DNA of 64,000 nucleotides from Sulfurimicrobium sp. (GTDB taxonomy: Bacteria > Pseudomonadota > Gammaproteobacteria > Burkholderiales > Sulfuricellaceae): contig JAUSBJ010000017.1 in the NCBI GenBank assembly GCA_030652035.1, positions 1 to 64,000 of the forward strand, written 5' to 3'. The notes under the pieces were generated by a model, which searched no databases, was not told the origin of the DNA, and saw only the letters and a list, made by a program, of their open reading frames with translations. The translations under genes and the position numbers were made by a program. The first letter of the stretch is position 1, and the number at the start of each line of letters is the position of its first letter. Of this stretch, positions 17,348 to 25,655 are shown one piece after another.

Positions 17348-18229
17348 ATGCACTATCGGGTCATCCACAAAACCGAGTACGACTACAGCGAGCCCGTCGG
17401 GCTCTCCTACAACGAAGCCCGCTTGTTGCCGCGCTTTATCGCCAATCAGTTTTGCCACGCAACAGGCCTGGTGATAGAGCCGTTGCCGGCAGACTACAGG
17501 GAGCATGAGGATTTTTTTGGCAACCGCGTCGCCTATTTTTCCCTCCGTGAACCCCACCAGCGCTTTGTCGTGACGTCGACCAGCGAGGTGCAGGTTGTAT
17601 CCCAGGCAGGGCAATTGAATCTTTCCCAAGGGACGGATTGGGAAAGCGTGCGCCTGTTGCTGCGCCAGCAGCGCGACCCGCTCACGCTTGAGGCACTGCA
17701 ATACGCTCTGGATTCGCCCTTCGTGTCAGCCAATGCAGAATTGGCCGCGTATGCACAGCTATCTTTCCCGCCTGGCCGCCCCTTGCTGGAAGCCGTGCAC
17801 AATCTGATGGAACGCATCCATACCGATTTCACTTATGACCCCGATTTCACCACCCTTGCCACGCCGTTGTCGACAGTGCTCGCGCACCGGCGCGGCGTAT
17901 GCCAGGACTTCGCCCATCTTGCCATTGGCTGCCTGAGATCACAGGGTCTCGCCGCGCGCTATGTCAGCGGCTATATCGAGACGCTGCCCCCGCCCGGCAA
18001 GGAAAAGCTGGTCGGCAGCGATGCATCCCATGCCTGGTTCTCGGTCTATGTGCCGGAATTGGGCTGGATGGATTTCGACCCGACCAACAACCAGATCCCG
18101 GTCGATCAGCACATCATTGTCGGCTGGGGGCGTGACTATGGCGATGTCAACCCGCTCAAGGGCGTGATCTTTGGTGGAGGCGAGCATGAACTGAAGGTCT
18201 CGGTGGACGTGCGTAATCTTGGTAGCTGA
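17348..18229 (+). CDS. Transglutaminase-like cysteine protein (short form)
   Basis: The 293-residue protein has an N-terminal beta domain of the bacterial transglutaminase type (residues 1-85) and a transglutaminase core. Catalytic candidates are Cys185 in RRGVCQDFAHLA, His228 in SDASHAWFSVY and the Asp of MDFDPTN. Such proteins can act as peptidases or amide-forming enzymes. It follows the fused ATP-grasp/alpha-E gene by four bases, so it is surely co-transcribed. No signal peptide, so cytosolic. Substrate unknown. Confidence 0.88.
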   Translation: MHYRVIHKTEYDYSEPVGLSYNEARLLPRFIANQFCHATGLVIEPLPADYREHEDFFGNRVAYFSLREPHQRFVVTSTSEVQVVSQAGQLNLSQGTDWESVRLLLRQQRDPLTLEALQYALDSPFVSANAELAAYAQLSFPPGRPLLEAVHNLMERIHTDFTYDPDFTTLATPLSTVLAHRRGVCQDFAHLAIGCLRSQGLAARYVSGYIETLPPPGKEKLVGSDASHAWFSVYVPELGWMDFDPTNNQIPVDQHIIVGWGRDYGDVNPLKGVIFGGGEHELKVSVDVRNLGS

Positions 18230-18310
18230 CTATCAGAATTGCTGCAAGGGCACTGACGGACGATTGGGTGTCATGCACCAAGCGGTCGCATCCCTATTTT
18301 TGCCCTTGTA

Positions 18311-18348
18311 AAGTGCCTCGCCAGCGCATTTGACAGCACTGGGCACTT
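18311..18348 (+). terminator. Possible terminator after the transglutaminase gene
   Basis: AAGTGCC (18311-18317) pairs with GGCACTT (18342-18348), followed by a pyrimidine-rich CCTCCTTTTC. It lies in the 158-base gap between converging genes. The loop is long and the T-tract broken, so this is weak. Confidence 0.35.
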
Positions 18349-18387
18349 CCTCCTTTTCGCCCAGATTCTTATGGGGGCCTGCTCCGG

Positions 18388-20523
18388 CTAATCTTCCATC
18401 CTCGGCTGGCGCAGCAGAACCAGGGATCGGCCTTGAAGCGGATAGGCGCTACCGCGAGCATATCGCCTGTTGATCGAAATTTCTGGCGGAATACTCGTGT
18501 CCACGGCAAGCAGCCAGCGCCCGTGCGGACGGAAGCTCGGCAGTGTAAAGGGGATCTCGTCGGAAGAGGCATTCAGCATGAGAATGAAATCATCGTCTCC
18601 AACCGGGCTGCCCCGCCTGTCAACCTCGCCGATGGTGTCTCCAGCGAGATACATGCCGAGGCAGCGGGCGAACCCCTGATTCCACTCGGCGTCGCCCATC
18701 TCCAGGCCGTCCGGGTTAAACCACATGATGTTCTTGTTTTTTCCGCGTAGCCGCTGTTCCTGGAAAAAGCTGCGCCGGTGGAAAACCGGGTGTTCTTTGC
18801 GCAAATGGATCATGTGCCGGACGAACGCAAGCAGTTCTTTATCCTCCTGGTTCAGGTTCCAATCGAGCCAGTTGATTTCGTTGTCCTGGCAATAGGCATT
18901 GTTGTTGCCCTGCTGGCTGCGCCCCATTTCATCGCCGGACAGCAGCATGGGCACACCCTGGGAAAGAAACAGCGTGGCCATGAAATTGCGCTTTTGCCGG
19001 GCGCGCAGGGCGAGGATGTCCGGTTTTTCGGTCGGCCCCTCGATGCCGCAGTTCCAGGATAAGTTGTGGTCGTGCCCATCCTGGTTTTTCTCGCCATTGG
19101 CCTGGTTGTGCTTCTGCTCGTAGCTGACCAGATCGTGCAGGGTGAAGCCGTCATGGGCGGTGACGAAATTGATGCTGGCGTAAGGCCTGCGGCCATTGTG
19201 GGCGTACAGGTCGCTTGAACCGGTGAGACGATAGGCAAGATCGCCGATCAGTCCCCCTTCGCCTTTCCAGTAGGCGCGCACGGCATCGCGGTACTTGGCA
19301 TTCCATTCGGTCCATCCGACCGGGAAATTGCCTACCTGATAGCCGCCTTCCCCAAGATCCCAGGGTTCTGCGATCAGCTTCACACGAGATAGCACCGGGT
19401 CCTGGTGGATGATGTCGAAAAAAGCCCCGAGCCGGTCCACATCGTGCAGTTCCCGCGCCAGCGCTGCTGCCAGATCGAAACGGAAGCCGTCCACGTGCAT
19501 TTCCTGCACCCAGTAGCGCAGACTGTCCATGATCAATTGCAGCACGCGCGGTTGCATCATGTTGAGGGTGTTGCCGCAGCCGGTGTAATCCATGCAGAAG
19601 CGCAGATTGTCCTGCGTCAGGCGGTAATAGGCGGCATTGTCGATCCCGCGCAGGCTCAGCGTCGGGCCAAGATGATTGCCTTCCGCAGTATGGTTGTAGA
19701 CCACATCAAGAATGACTTCCAGGCCAGCCCGGTGCAAGGTCTTGACCATGGTTTTAAATTCCTTGACCGCGTCATTGGTCGCGGCGTAGCGCCGGTCCGG
19801 CACAAAAAACCCAAGGGTGTTGTAACCCCAGTAGTTGCGCAGCCCTTTCTGCAGCAGATGGTGATCGTCCACGAAACAATGCACCGGCATCAGTTCCACG
19901 GCGGTTACGCCCAGGCGTTTGAGATGTTCAATGGCCGGAGCGCTTGCCAGCCCTGAGTAGGTTCCGCGCAAAGACTCTGGGATGCCGGGGTGAAGCGCGG
20001 TGAAGCCCTTGACGTGCAATTCGTAAATAATGGTGTCGTTCCAGTCCGTATCCGGAGGCCGGTCGTCCTCCCAGTCGAAGGCCGGATCGATCACCTGGCA
20101 TTTCGGCATGGCCAGCGCGTTGTCGCGCCAGTCGAATGACAGGTCTTCCTGCTTGGCCCCGATTTTGTAGCCGAAGTGGGCCTCGCTCCAGCGCAGCTTG
20201 CCCACCGCCGCCTTGGCGTGAGGGTCCAGCAGCAGCTTGTTGGGATTGAAGCGGTGTCCCTGCTGCGGCAGGTAGGGGCCGTAAACCCGGTAGCCATACA
20301 AAAGCCCCGGCTTCGCTTCCGGCAGATAGCAGTGCCACACCAGGTCGGTCTGTTCCCGCATCTCGATGCGATCCGTTTCGCGCCGGCCGCTCGCATCGAA
20401 CAGGCATAGCTCCACTTTCTCCGCATGCTCTGAAAACAGGGCGAAGTTCACGCCTTGCCCGTCCCAGGTTGCGCCTTGGGGATAAGGTTTTCCTGGCCGA
20501 ACGACTATCGATTGCTTGGTCAT
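18388..20523 (-). CDS. glgX: Glycogen debranching enzyme GlgX (GH13)
   Basis: The 711-residue protein has a CBM48-like N domain ([20 protein letters not shown]) and a GH13 barrel: [23 protein letters not shown] with the nucleophile Asp, LIAEPWDLG with the acid Glu, and [12 protein letters not shown] with the transition-state Asp. Length and motifs fit GlgX, which cleaves alpha-1,6 branches of limit glycogen in the cytosol. No other glycogen gene is nearby. Its neighbours are a discoidin-like protein 55 bases upstream and transglutaminases on both sides, an unusual place for glgX. Confidence 0.93.
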   Translation of the reverse strand: MTKQSIVVRPGKPYPQGATWDGQGVNFALFSEHAEKVELCLFDASGRRETDRIEMREQTDLVWHCYLPEAKPGLLYGYRVYGPYLPQQGHRFNPNKLLLDPHAKAAVGKLRWSEAHFGYKIGAKQEDLSFDWRDNALAMPKCQVIDPAFDWEDDRPPDTDWNDTIIYELHVKGFTALHPGIPESLRGTYSGLASAPAIEHLKRLGVTAVELMPVHCFVDDHHLLQKGLRNYWGYNTLGFFVPDRRYAATNDAVKEFKTMVKTLHRAGLEVILDVVYNHTAEGNHLGPTLSLRGIDNAAYYRLTQDNLRFCMDYTGCGNTLNMMQPRVLQLIMDSLRYWVQEMHVDGFRFDLAAALARELHDVDRLGAFFDIIHQDPVLSRVKLIAEPWDLGEGGYQVGNFPVGWTEWNAKYRDAVRAYWKGEGGLIGDLAYRLTGSSDLYAHNGRRPYASINFVTAHDGFTLHDLVSYEQKHNQANGEKNQDGHDHNLSWNCGIEGPTEKPDILALRARQKRNFMATLFLSQGVPMLLSGDEMGRSQQGNNNAYCQDNEINWLDWNLNQEDKELLAFVRHMIHLRKEHPVFHRRSFFQEQRLRGKNKNIMWFNPDGLEMGDAEWNQGFARCLGMYLAGDTIGEVDRRGSPVGDDDFILMLNASSDEIPFTLPSFRPHGRWLLAVDTSIPPEISINRRYARGSAYPLQGRSLVLLRQPRMED

Positions 20524-20578
20524 CTCACACCCTTGTCTTGTGTCGCGATTCGATAAGGCCGACTGCTCTCGTCAATCC

Positions 20579-21076
20579 TTACGCCTGGAATGCGATATGG
20601 TTCAGTTTCGCCCGGCAGTCAAGGTTTCCCTTGTCAGCCTTGATGGTCATTTTCAGGTCCGTGACTTGATGAAGATCCAGTTTCAGTTCTTCTCTTTGAA
20701 ACGTGCTTCCGTCCGGGCTGAAATTGTATTCGTGCCGCAAAATTTCCCGGAAGTGGGCGCCGGAATCGGTGGAAACCTCAAAACAGATTTCCTGCGTACG
20801 CGCGATTTCTCGCTCCTCGATTTCGTAAATGATGGCAGTGATATCCTGGGGCGCATCGAATTTGAAAATCAGGGTTTGCGCTCCAGCAGAGCCCGCCACC
20901 CATTGCGAGCTGCCCGGCCCGGTGCTGCCGTCAACGATATTGTCCAGAGGGAAGTTTTCGGATTCTGAAGTGGCGATGACCTCTGCGTTCCGGATGATGT
21001 CAATGGTGTTCTCGGGAGCAGGCATGTCAGGCTTGGCTGCTGACGGAATAATCTTTTTCCTTAACTTATCGTTCAT
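20579..21076 (-). CDS. Discoidin (F5/8 type C)-like small protein, function unknown
   Basis: About 165 residues from MNDKLRKKIIPSAAK; GGAG lies six bases upstream of this ATG, which beats the in-frame TTG at 21088. Residues 30-160 look like a jelly-roll carbohydrate-binding fold: IIRNAEVIATSESENFPLDN, then IVDGSTGPGSSQWVAG, a TLIFKFDAPQDITAIIYEIE strand pair and a final KMTIKADKGN strand. No signal peptide, so it is probably cytosolic. It sits between glgX and the large transglutaminase on the same strand; a glycan-binding role is a guess. Confidence 0.6.
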   Translation of the reverse strand: MNDKLRKKIIPSAAKPDMPAPENTIDIIRNAEVIATSESENFPLDNIVDGSTGPGSSQWVAGSAGAQTLIFKFDAPQDITAIIYEIEEREIARTQEICFEVSTDSGAHFREILRHEYNFSPDGSTFQREELKLDLHQVTDLKMTIKADKGNLDCRAKLNHIAFQA

Positions 21077-21203
21077 TTCATTCTCCAAATTGTGCGGTGG
21101 ATCTGCCTTGGCAGATCGAAGTTTTCTGATTATTCAGGCCGGCGAGTTGACTTGCGTGCTCGCCAGCCTCGCTGGCGTAAGTCTTCGTGATCGGTGTGAC
21201 GAA

Positions 21204-24200
21204 TCATTTGCGTGCTTGCCACCTGAGATCAAGGGTGTGCGGATACTCCTTGTTTATCTCTTCGCGGGGTAGTTCCCGCGCCTTGTCCGAATCCGGTTTA
21301 TCACCCGGCGTATGGCCATGATTCCAGAATCGGCTGACGCGCCGTGCTTCGGCTTCGTAGGCATTGACCGGAAACACGTCGTAATTGCGGCCACCCGGAT
21401 GGGTGACATGGTAGGTGCAGCCACCGATGGACCGTCCATTCCAGCTATCGATGATATCGAACACCAGCGGCGCCTGCACGCCGATGGTCGGGTGCAGGGC
21501 GGAGGGCGGCGCCCAGGCCCGGTAGCGCACGCCGGCCACCATCTCGCCCTGGGTGCCGGTACTGCGCAGGGGCACGCGGCGGCCATTGCAGGTGACGATA
21601 TAGCGTGAGCCGCTCACTCCGCTGACCTTGACCTGCACCCGCTCCACAGAAGAGTCGACATAACGCGCCATGCCGGTGCTGCTGACCTCTTCACCCAGTA
21701 CATGCCACGGCTCGATCGCCATGCGTACTTCTAGCTGGATATCCTGCACCGTGACGGTGCCGTAATGAGGGAAGCGGAATTCCATGAACGGTTCGAACCA
21801 CTCCAGTTGCAGCGGGTAGCCGGCGCGCTGCAGGTCGCGCACCACGTCCTGCAGGTCGGATCGCACGTAGTGGGGCAGCATGAAGCGATCGTGCAGCGAG
21901 GTGCCCCAACGCACCAGCTCATGCTGGTAGGGCGTCTTCCAGAACCACGCGACCAGGGAACGCAGCAGTAGCATCTGTACCAGGCTCATGCGGGCATGGG
22001 GCGGCATCTCGAAGGCGCGCAATTCGACCAGCCCGAGGCGGCCGGTGTCACTGTCCGGAGAGTAGAGCTTGTCGATGCAGAACTCGGTGCGGTGGGTGTT
22101 GCCGGTGACATCGATGAGCAAATGGCGCAGCAGGCGGTCCACCAGCCAGGGCTCGGGCACCTCGCCCTCGGGCATTTGCTGGAAGGCGATATCCAGTTCG
22201 TAGAGGTTTTCGTGGCGCGCTTCGTCGACGCGCGGGGCCTGGCTGGTGGGGCCGATGAACAGGCCGGAAAACAGGTAGGAGAGCGCAGGATGATGCTGCC
22301 AGTAGGTCACCAGGCTGCGCAGCAAGTCGGGGCGGCGCAGCACCGGGCTGTCGGCAGGTGATGCGCCACCAAGGGTGACATGGTTGCCGCCGCCCGTGCC
22401 GCTGTGCCGCCCGTCGAGCATGAATTTTTCGGTGCCCAGCCGGGTCAGGTGTGCCTGTTCGTAGAGCGTGGTGGTGTTGCGCACCAGCTCATCCCAGCTC
22501 GCCGCCGGATGGATGTTGACCTCGATCACGCCCGGGTCGGGGGTGACCGGCAGGCGCACCAGACGCAGGTCGCGCGGCGGCTGGTAGCCTTCCAGCACCA
22601 CCGGCATGGAAAGTGCCGTGGCTGTCGCCTCGACGGACGATACCAGGTCGAGATAGTGTTCCAGCCCGGTGGTGGGCGGCAGGAACACGTGCATGCGCCC
22701 TTCACGGGTCTCCACGCACAGGGCAGTATGGGGAATCCACTCGGGTTCCTTCGGTGTGTCGCTGGCGTCAGCGGCATCCTGATCGCGCACTTCGGGGTGA
22801 GGGTCGGCTTCCTCCACCCGTTTGCTGTAGCGGCGTGCCACCTCTCCTGCCACATCACCAAGAGGGCCGACTTCCTCGAACAGGCTGCGTTCGCGTTCTT
22901 CGTCCCGATCCTTCAACTCCACCCAGGGCAGCGAGCCCAGCGGCAGGCGCAAGCCCATGGCGGAGTCGCCCGGCACCAGGAACATCTCACCGCGTCGAAA
23001 CTCCCATGGGCTGCTCGCCCAGGCATTTTTTCTGCGATCCCAATGCAGCGGCAGGGTATATCCCACCGGCGCGCCCAGATCGTCAGCCAGCAGTCTGGCC
23101 AGGCGCTTGCGCTCCAGCGGGTCTTTCAGATTGGCCTTGAGTGGATCGAGGTTGGCAGGTACCAGGCCTTCCTGCAGCAGATAGTAGAGGGGATCTTCGT
23201 AACCCGCTTTGATGGTGGCAGCCGTCACGCCCAGTTGCTGCGCCAGGTGCTGCAAGAATTTGGCCGCATGCTCCCGGCTATAGCCATAGTCCTGGTTCAC
23301 GTCTGCCAGCAATTCCGGATTGCGCCATACCGGGATGCCGTCCTTGCGCCAGAAACAGGCCAGTTGCCAGCGCGGCAGCGGCTCGCCCGGATACCATTTG
23401 CCCTGGCCGTAATAGAGCATGCCGCCGGGACCAAAGGCGTCCCGAAGGCGCCCCATCAGTTCCACGGCGAGCTTGCGTTTTTCCGGACCGTCCGCGGCGG
23501 TGTTCCATTGGGGGGATTCCATGTCGTCGATGGAAACGAAGGTCGGTTCGCCGCCCATGGTCAGGCGCACGTCGCCCTGTTCCAGTTCCGCGTCAATCTG
23601 GTGTCCGAGCGCCTCGATGTCCGCCCACTGTTCCTCGCTGTAGGGCTTGGTGACGCGCGGATCCTCGTGGATGCGCTGCACGCTGTTGTTGAAGCGGAAC
23701 TCGGTCTGGCTTTCGCCGGCGAAACCGCCCGTGACCGGCGCCGCACTAAGCGGATCGGCTGTGCACGCCAGGGGAATGTGTCCCTCCCCGGCAAACAGCC
23801 CGGAGGTTGGGTCGAGGCCAATCCAGCCCGCCCCGGGCACGTAGACCTCTGCCCAGGCATGCAGGTCGGTGAAATCCTGCTCGGGTCCGGAAGGTCCATC
23901 CAGTGATTTGACGTCTGCCGTCAACTGCACCAGATAGCCTGAAACGAAGCGGGTAGCCATGCCCAGGTGGCGCAGTATCTGCACCAGCAGCCAGCCCGAA
24001 TCGCGGCATGAACCGAGTGCCCTGGACAAGGTCTCCTCGCAGGTCTGTACACCTACTTCGAGGCGGACGGTGTAGCTGATGTGCTGATATACCCGCTGAT
24101 TCAGTCCCACCAGAAAGTCCACGATCGGCGTTGGAGTGCGGTCGATTTTCCGAAGAAATTCCTCCAGCAAGGGGCCGCGCTCGTTGATCTCCAGATAGGG

Positions 24201-24545
24201 TCCCAATTCCTTGCGCAGTTGGTCATCGTAGGCAAAGGGATATTTCTCTGCGTATTCCTCGACGAAGAAATCGAACGGATTGAGCACCGTCATGTCGGCA
24301 ACCAGGTCCACCTCGATCGAAAGCTCCCGCGTCTTTTCCGGAAACACCACGCGTGCCTGATAATTGCCGAACGGGTCCTGCTGCCAGTTGATGAAGTGCT
24401 TTTCCGGCTTGATGCGCAGGGAATAGGACTCGATCGGCGTGCGTGAATGCACTGCTGGCCGCAGCCGAAAAATGTGCGGTCCGAGTTGTACCGGCTGGTC
24501 GTACAAATACTGTGTCTTGTGGTTTAGTGCTACACGTATAGTCAT
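21204..24545 (-). CDS. Large transglutaminase-like / DUF2126 putative amidoligase
   Basis: About 1113 residues from MTIRVALNHKTQYLYDQPV. The N-terminal third is a bacterial transglutaminase-like domain (Cys in ALGSCRDSGWLLVQIL, His in FTDLHAWAEVYVPG, Asp in GLDPTSG). The rest (about residues 310-1100) is DUF2126, annotated as a putative amidoligase of the glutamine-synthetase fold; note RLTMGGEPTFVSIDD, DGRHSGTGGGNHVTLGGA and LRAFEMPPHARMSL. The fusion is known to occur beside alpha-E/ATP-grasp/transglutaminase genes. Cytosolic. It begins a minus-strand set with the discoidin-like gene and glgX. Substrate unknown. Confidence 0.9.
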   Translation of the reverse strand: MTIRVALNHKTQYLYDQPVQLGPHIFRLRPAVHSRTPIESYSLRIKPEKHFINWQQDPFGNYQARVVFPEKTRELSIEVDLVADMTVLNPFDFFVEEYAEKYPFAYDDQLRKELGPYLEINERGPLLEEFLRKIDRTPTPIVDFLVGLNQRVYQHISYTVRLEVGVQTCEETLSRALGSCRDSGWLLVQILRHLGMATRFVSGYLVQLTADVKSLDGPSGPEQDFTDLHAWAEVYVPGAGWIGLDPTSGLFAGEGHIPLACTADPLSAAPVTGGFAGESQTEFRFNNSVQRIHEDPRVTKPYSEEQWADIEALGHQIDAELEQGDVRLTMGGEPTFVSIDDMESPQWNTAADGPEKRKLAVELMGRLRDAFGPGGMLYYGQGKWYPGEPLPRWQLACFWRKDGIPVWRNPELLADVNQDYGYSREHAAKFLQHLAQQLGVTAATIKAGYEDPLYYLLQEGLVPANLDPLKANLKDPLERKRLARLLADDLGAPVGYTLPLHWDRRKNAWASSPWEFRRGEMFLVPGDSAMGLRLPLGSLPWVELKDRDEERERSLFEEVGPLGDVAGEVARRYSKRVEEADPHPEVRDQDAADASDTPKEPEWIPHTALCVETREGRMHVFLPPTTGLEHYLDLVSSVEATATALSMPVVLEGYQPPRDLRLVRLPVTPDPGVIEVNIHPAASWDELVRNTTTLYEQAHLTRLGTEKFMLDGRHSGTGGGNHVTLGGASPADSPVLRRPDLLRSLVTYWQHHPALSYLFSGLFIGPTSQAPRVDEARHENLYELDIAFQQMPEGEVPEPWLVDRLLRHLLIDVTGNTHRTEFCIDKLYSPDSDTGRLGLVELRAFEMPPHARMSLVQMLLLRSLVAWFWKTPYQHELVRWGTSLHDRFMLPHYVRSDLQDVVRDLQRAGYPLQLEWFEPFMEFRFPHYGTVTVQDIQLEVRMAIEPWHVLGEEVSSTGMARYVDSSVERVQVKVSGVSGSRYIVTCNGRRVPLRSTGTQGEMVAGVRYRAWAPPSALHPTIGVQAPLVFDIIDSWNGRSIGGCTYHVTHPGGRNYDVFPVNAYEAEARRVSRFWNHGHTPGDKPDSDKARELPREEINKEYPHTLDLRWQARK

Positions 24546-24833
24546 GGCTCGTTTCCCGGTTGTGGCTGCGCATCCCTGGCACGCTGCGATTTCAACGATC
24601 GCAGCGCAACAATCATGCCAGGGGCCAATATTCACTGTAGTCAATACGTTGGCGGGTATGTCGTGGCAGTGGTCATGGCGCCATGCACCGGGTTAATGCG
24701 AATTCCGGTGCCTGTGGTACAACTTTGGTGCGGCGATGCCTTATCTGCGACATCTTGCAGTGAGGCAGATTACTGGCCTCCTCTTAACCCATTTCGTTGC
24801 AAAACTCGGCAGTTCTGCAGCGAGCTTGTGTTT
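24546..24833. other. Intergenic region upstream of the large transglutaminase
   Basis: Nothing gene-like is seen. Short frames here lack ribosome sites and family resemblance. It presumably carries the promoter for the minus-strand transglutaminase gene, but no convincing -35/-10 pair was found. Confidence 0.4.
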
Positions 24834-25010
24834 AACCCGGATTATCCATTAGGCGGCGCTTTGCGCCTACGCGATTGCTGGCGGCCGGTTTGCGGCCATT
24901 ATTGCCGCTTGTTCGTTGTCCATGGAACAACCATGGACAACGAACAAGCAACAAAACTGTCTCGCAACCCGCCTCGCCATCATCTCGCGTCCTAATGGAT
25001 AATCCGGGTT
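24834..25010. repeat. 177-base nested palindromic element (MITE-like)
   Basis: The outer ends AACCCGGATTATCCATTAGG (24834-24853) and its exact reverse complement (24991-25010) form a perfect 20-base terminal inverted repeat. Inside is a perfect 19-base hairpin (24907-24925 with 24931-24949, loop AACAA) and two smaller hairpins (GGCGC/GCGCC and GGCCG/CGGCC). No ORF is present. The design fits a miniature inverted-repeat element or a REP-like mobile unit; target duplications are not obvious, and no second copy is in this window. Confidence 0.75.
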
Positions 25011-25123
25011 CAAGATAGACAGGGGTAGCCGTATGGGATATGTCGCGGTTTCTCAATACGTGCAGCGATGAAAAAAACGTACAGTCCGTATTTCGCGAGC
25101 GATTACCTTATCCAGCCCTGCGG

Positions 25124-25522
25124 CTATTCGCCCTCGGGCTTGCCGCTGCTTCCGCCGGTTAACAGGGTCTTGAGCCCGACGTAGGGTTTCGGCTCTTCTG
25201 GTTTTGCAACGGGGGTAGGGCTGATGCGAGCTATTTCGAGTTCCAGTTGCTTGACGCGTTGTGCAAGTGCCGCCTTATCCTCTTCCAGCCCGGCAACCTG
25301 CCGGCGCAGGCGGGATGCGGTCCATTGCTTCCTGAGCATGGTTGGCGACGACAACAGGGCGGCAATGATCACGCCCAGACCCAGTGCCAGCAGCAGCACC
25401 ATGGCGAGGGAACTGTCGAAACGCCAGAGGGCGAAGTTGACCGTTACCGGCACGTTGTTTTGCAGGGCGAACATGACGGCGCCAATGGCAATGGTAATGC
25501 CGAAGATCAGGATTAGCTGCAT
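25124..25522 (-). CDS. lapA: LapA-domain membrane protein
   Basis: This 132-residue protein has two membrane helices (LILIFGITIAIGAVMFALQN and MVLLLALGLGVIIAALL) and then a cytosolic coiled coil (residues 70-100, VAGLEEDKAALAQRVKQLEL) with a proline-rich tail. This is the DUF1049/LapA architecture; in E. coli LapA works with LapB in controlling LPS synthesis, but here lapB is not adjacent. GGAGG lies eight bases upstream of the ATG. It follows tamB after 133 bases on the same strand. Confidence 0.82.
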   Translation of the reverse strand: MQLILIFGITIAIGAVMFALQNNVPVTVNFALWRFDSSLAMVLLLALGLGVIIAALLSSPTMLRKQWTASRLRRQVAGLEEDKAALAQRVKQLELEIARISPTPVAKPEEPKPYVGLKTLLTGGSSGKPEGE

Positions 25523-25655
25523 GATTTATTTCCTCCTTTTTGCCTGGCTGATAGCGCGGCGGTCACGCCTTGATCGATACCGAATTCAACTTAATCATAG
25601 CATAGCCCCAGTTTGGCCCAGGAGATGCGAGTGGCGGATTCCTGAAGAAGGCGCC

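Noticed and set aside
22380-23906. 508-codon open frame on the plus strand opposite the large transglutaminase
   Set aside because: It is the antisense of a strongly conserved gene in GC-rich DNA; the product is His/Gln/Val-rich, matches no family and lacks a ribosome site.
24588-24604. Sigma-54-like TGGCACG near 24.59 kb
   Set aside because: The -24 half is present but the -12 half (TTGCA) is missing at the correct spacing.
24615-24995. Plus-strand frame running into the palindromic element
   Set aside because: Cysteine-rich random-looking product that ends inside the inverted repeat; no start signal.
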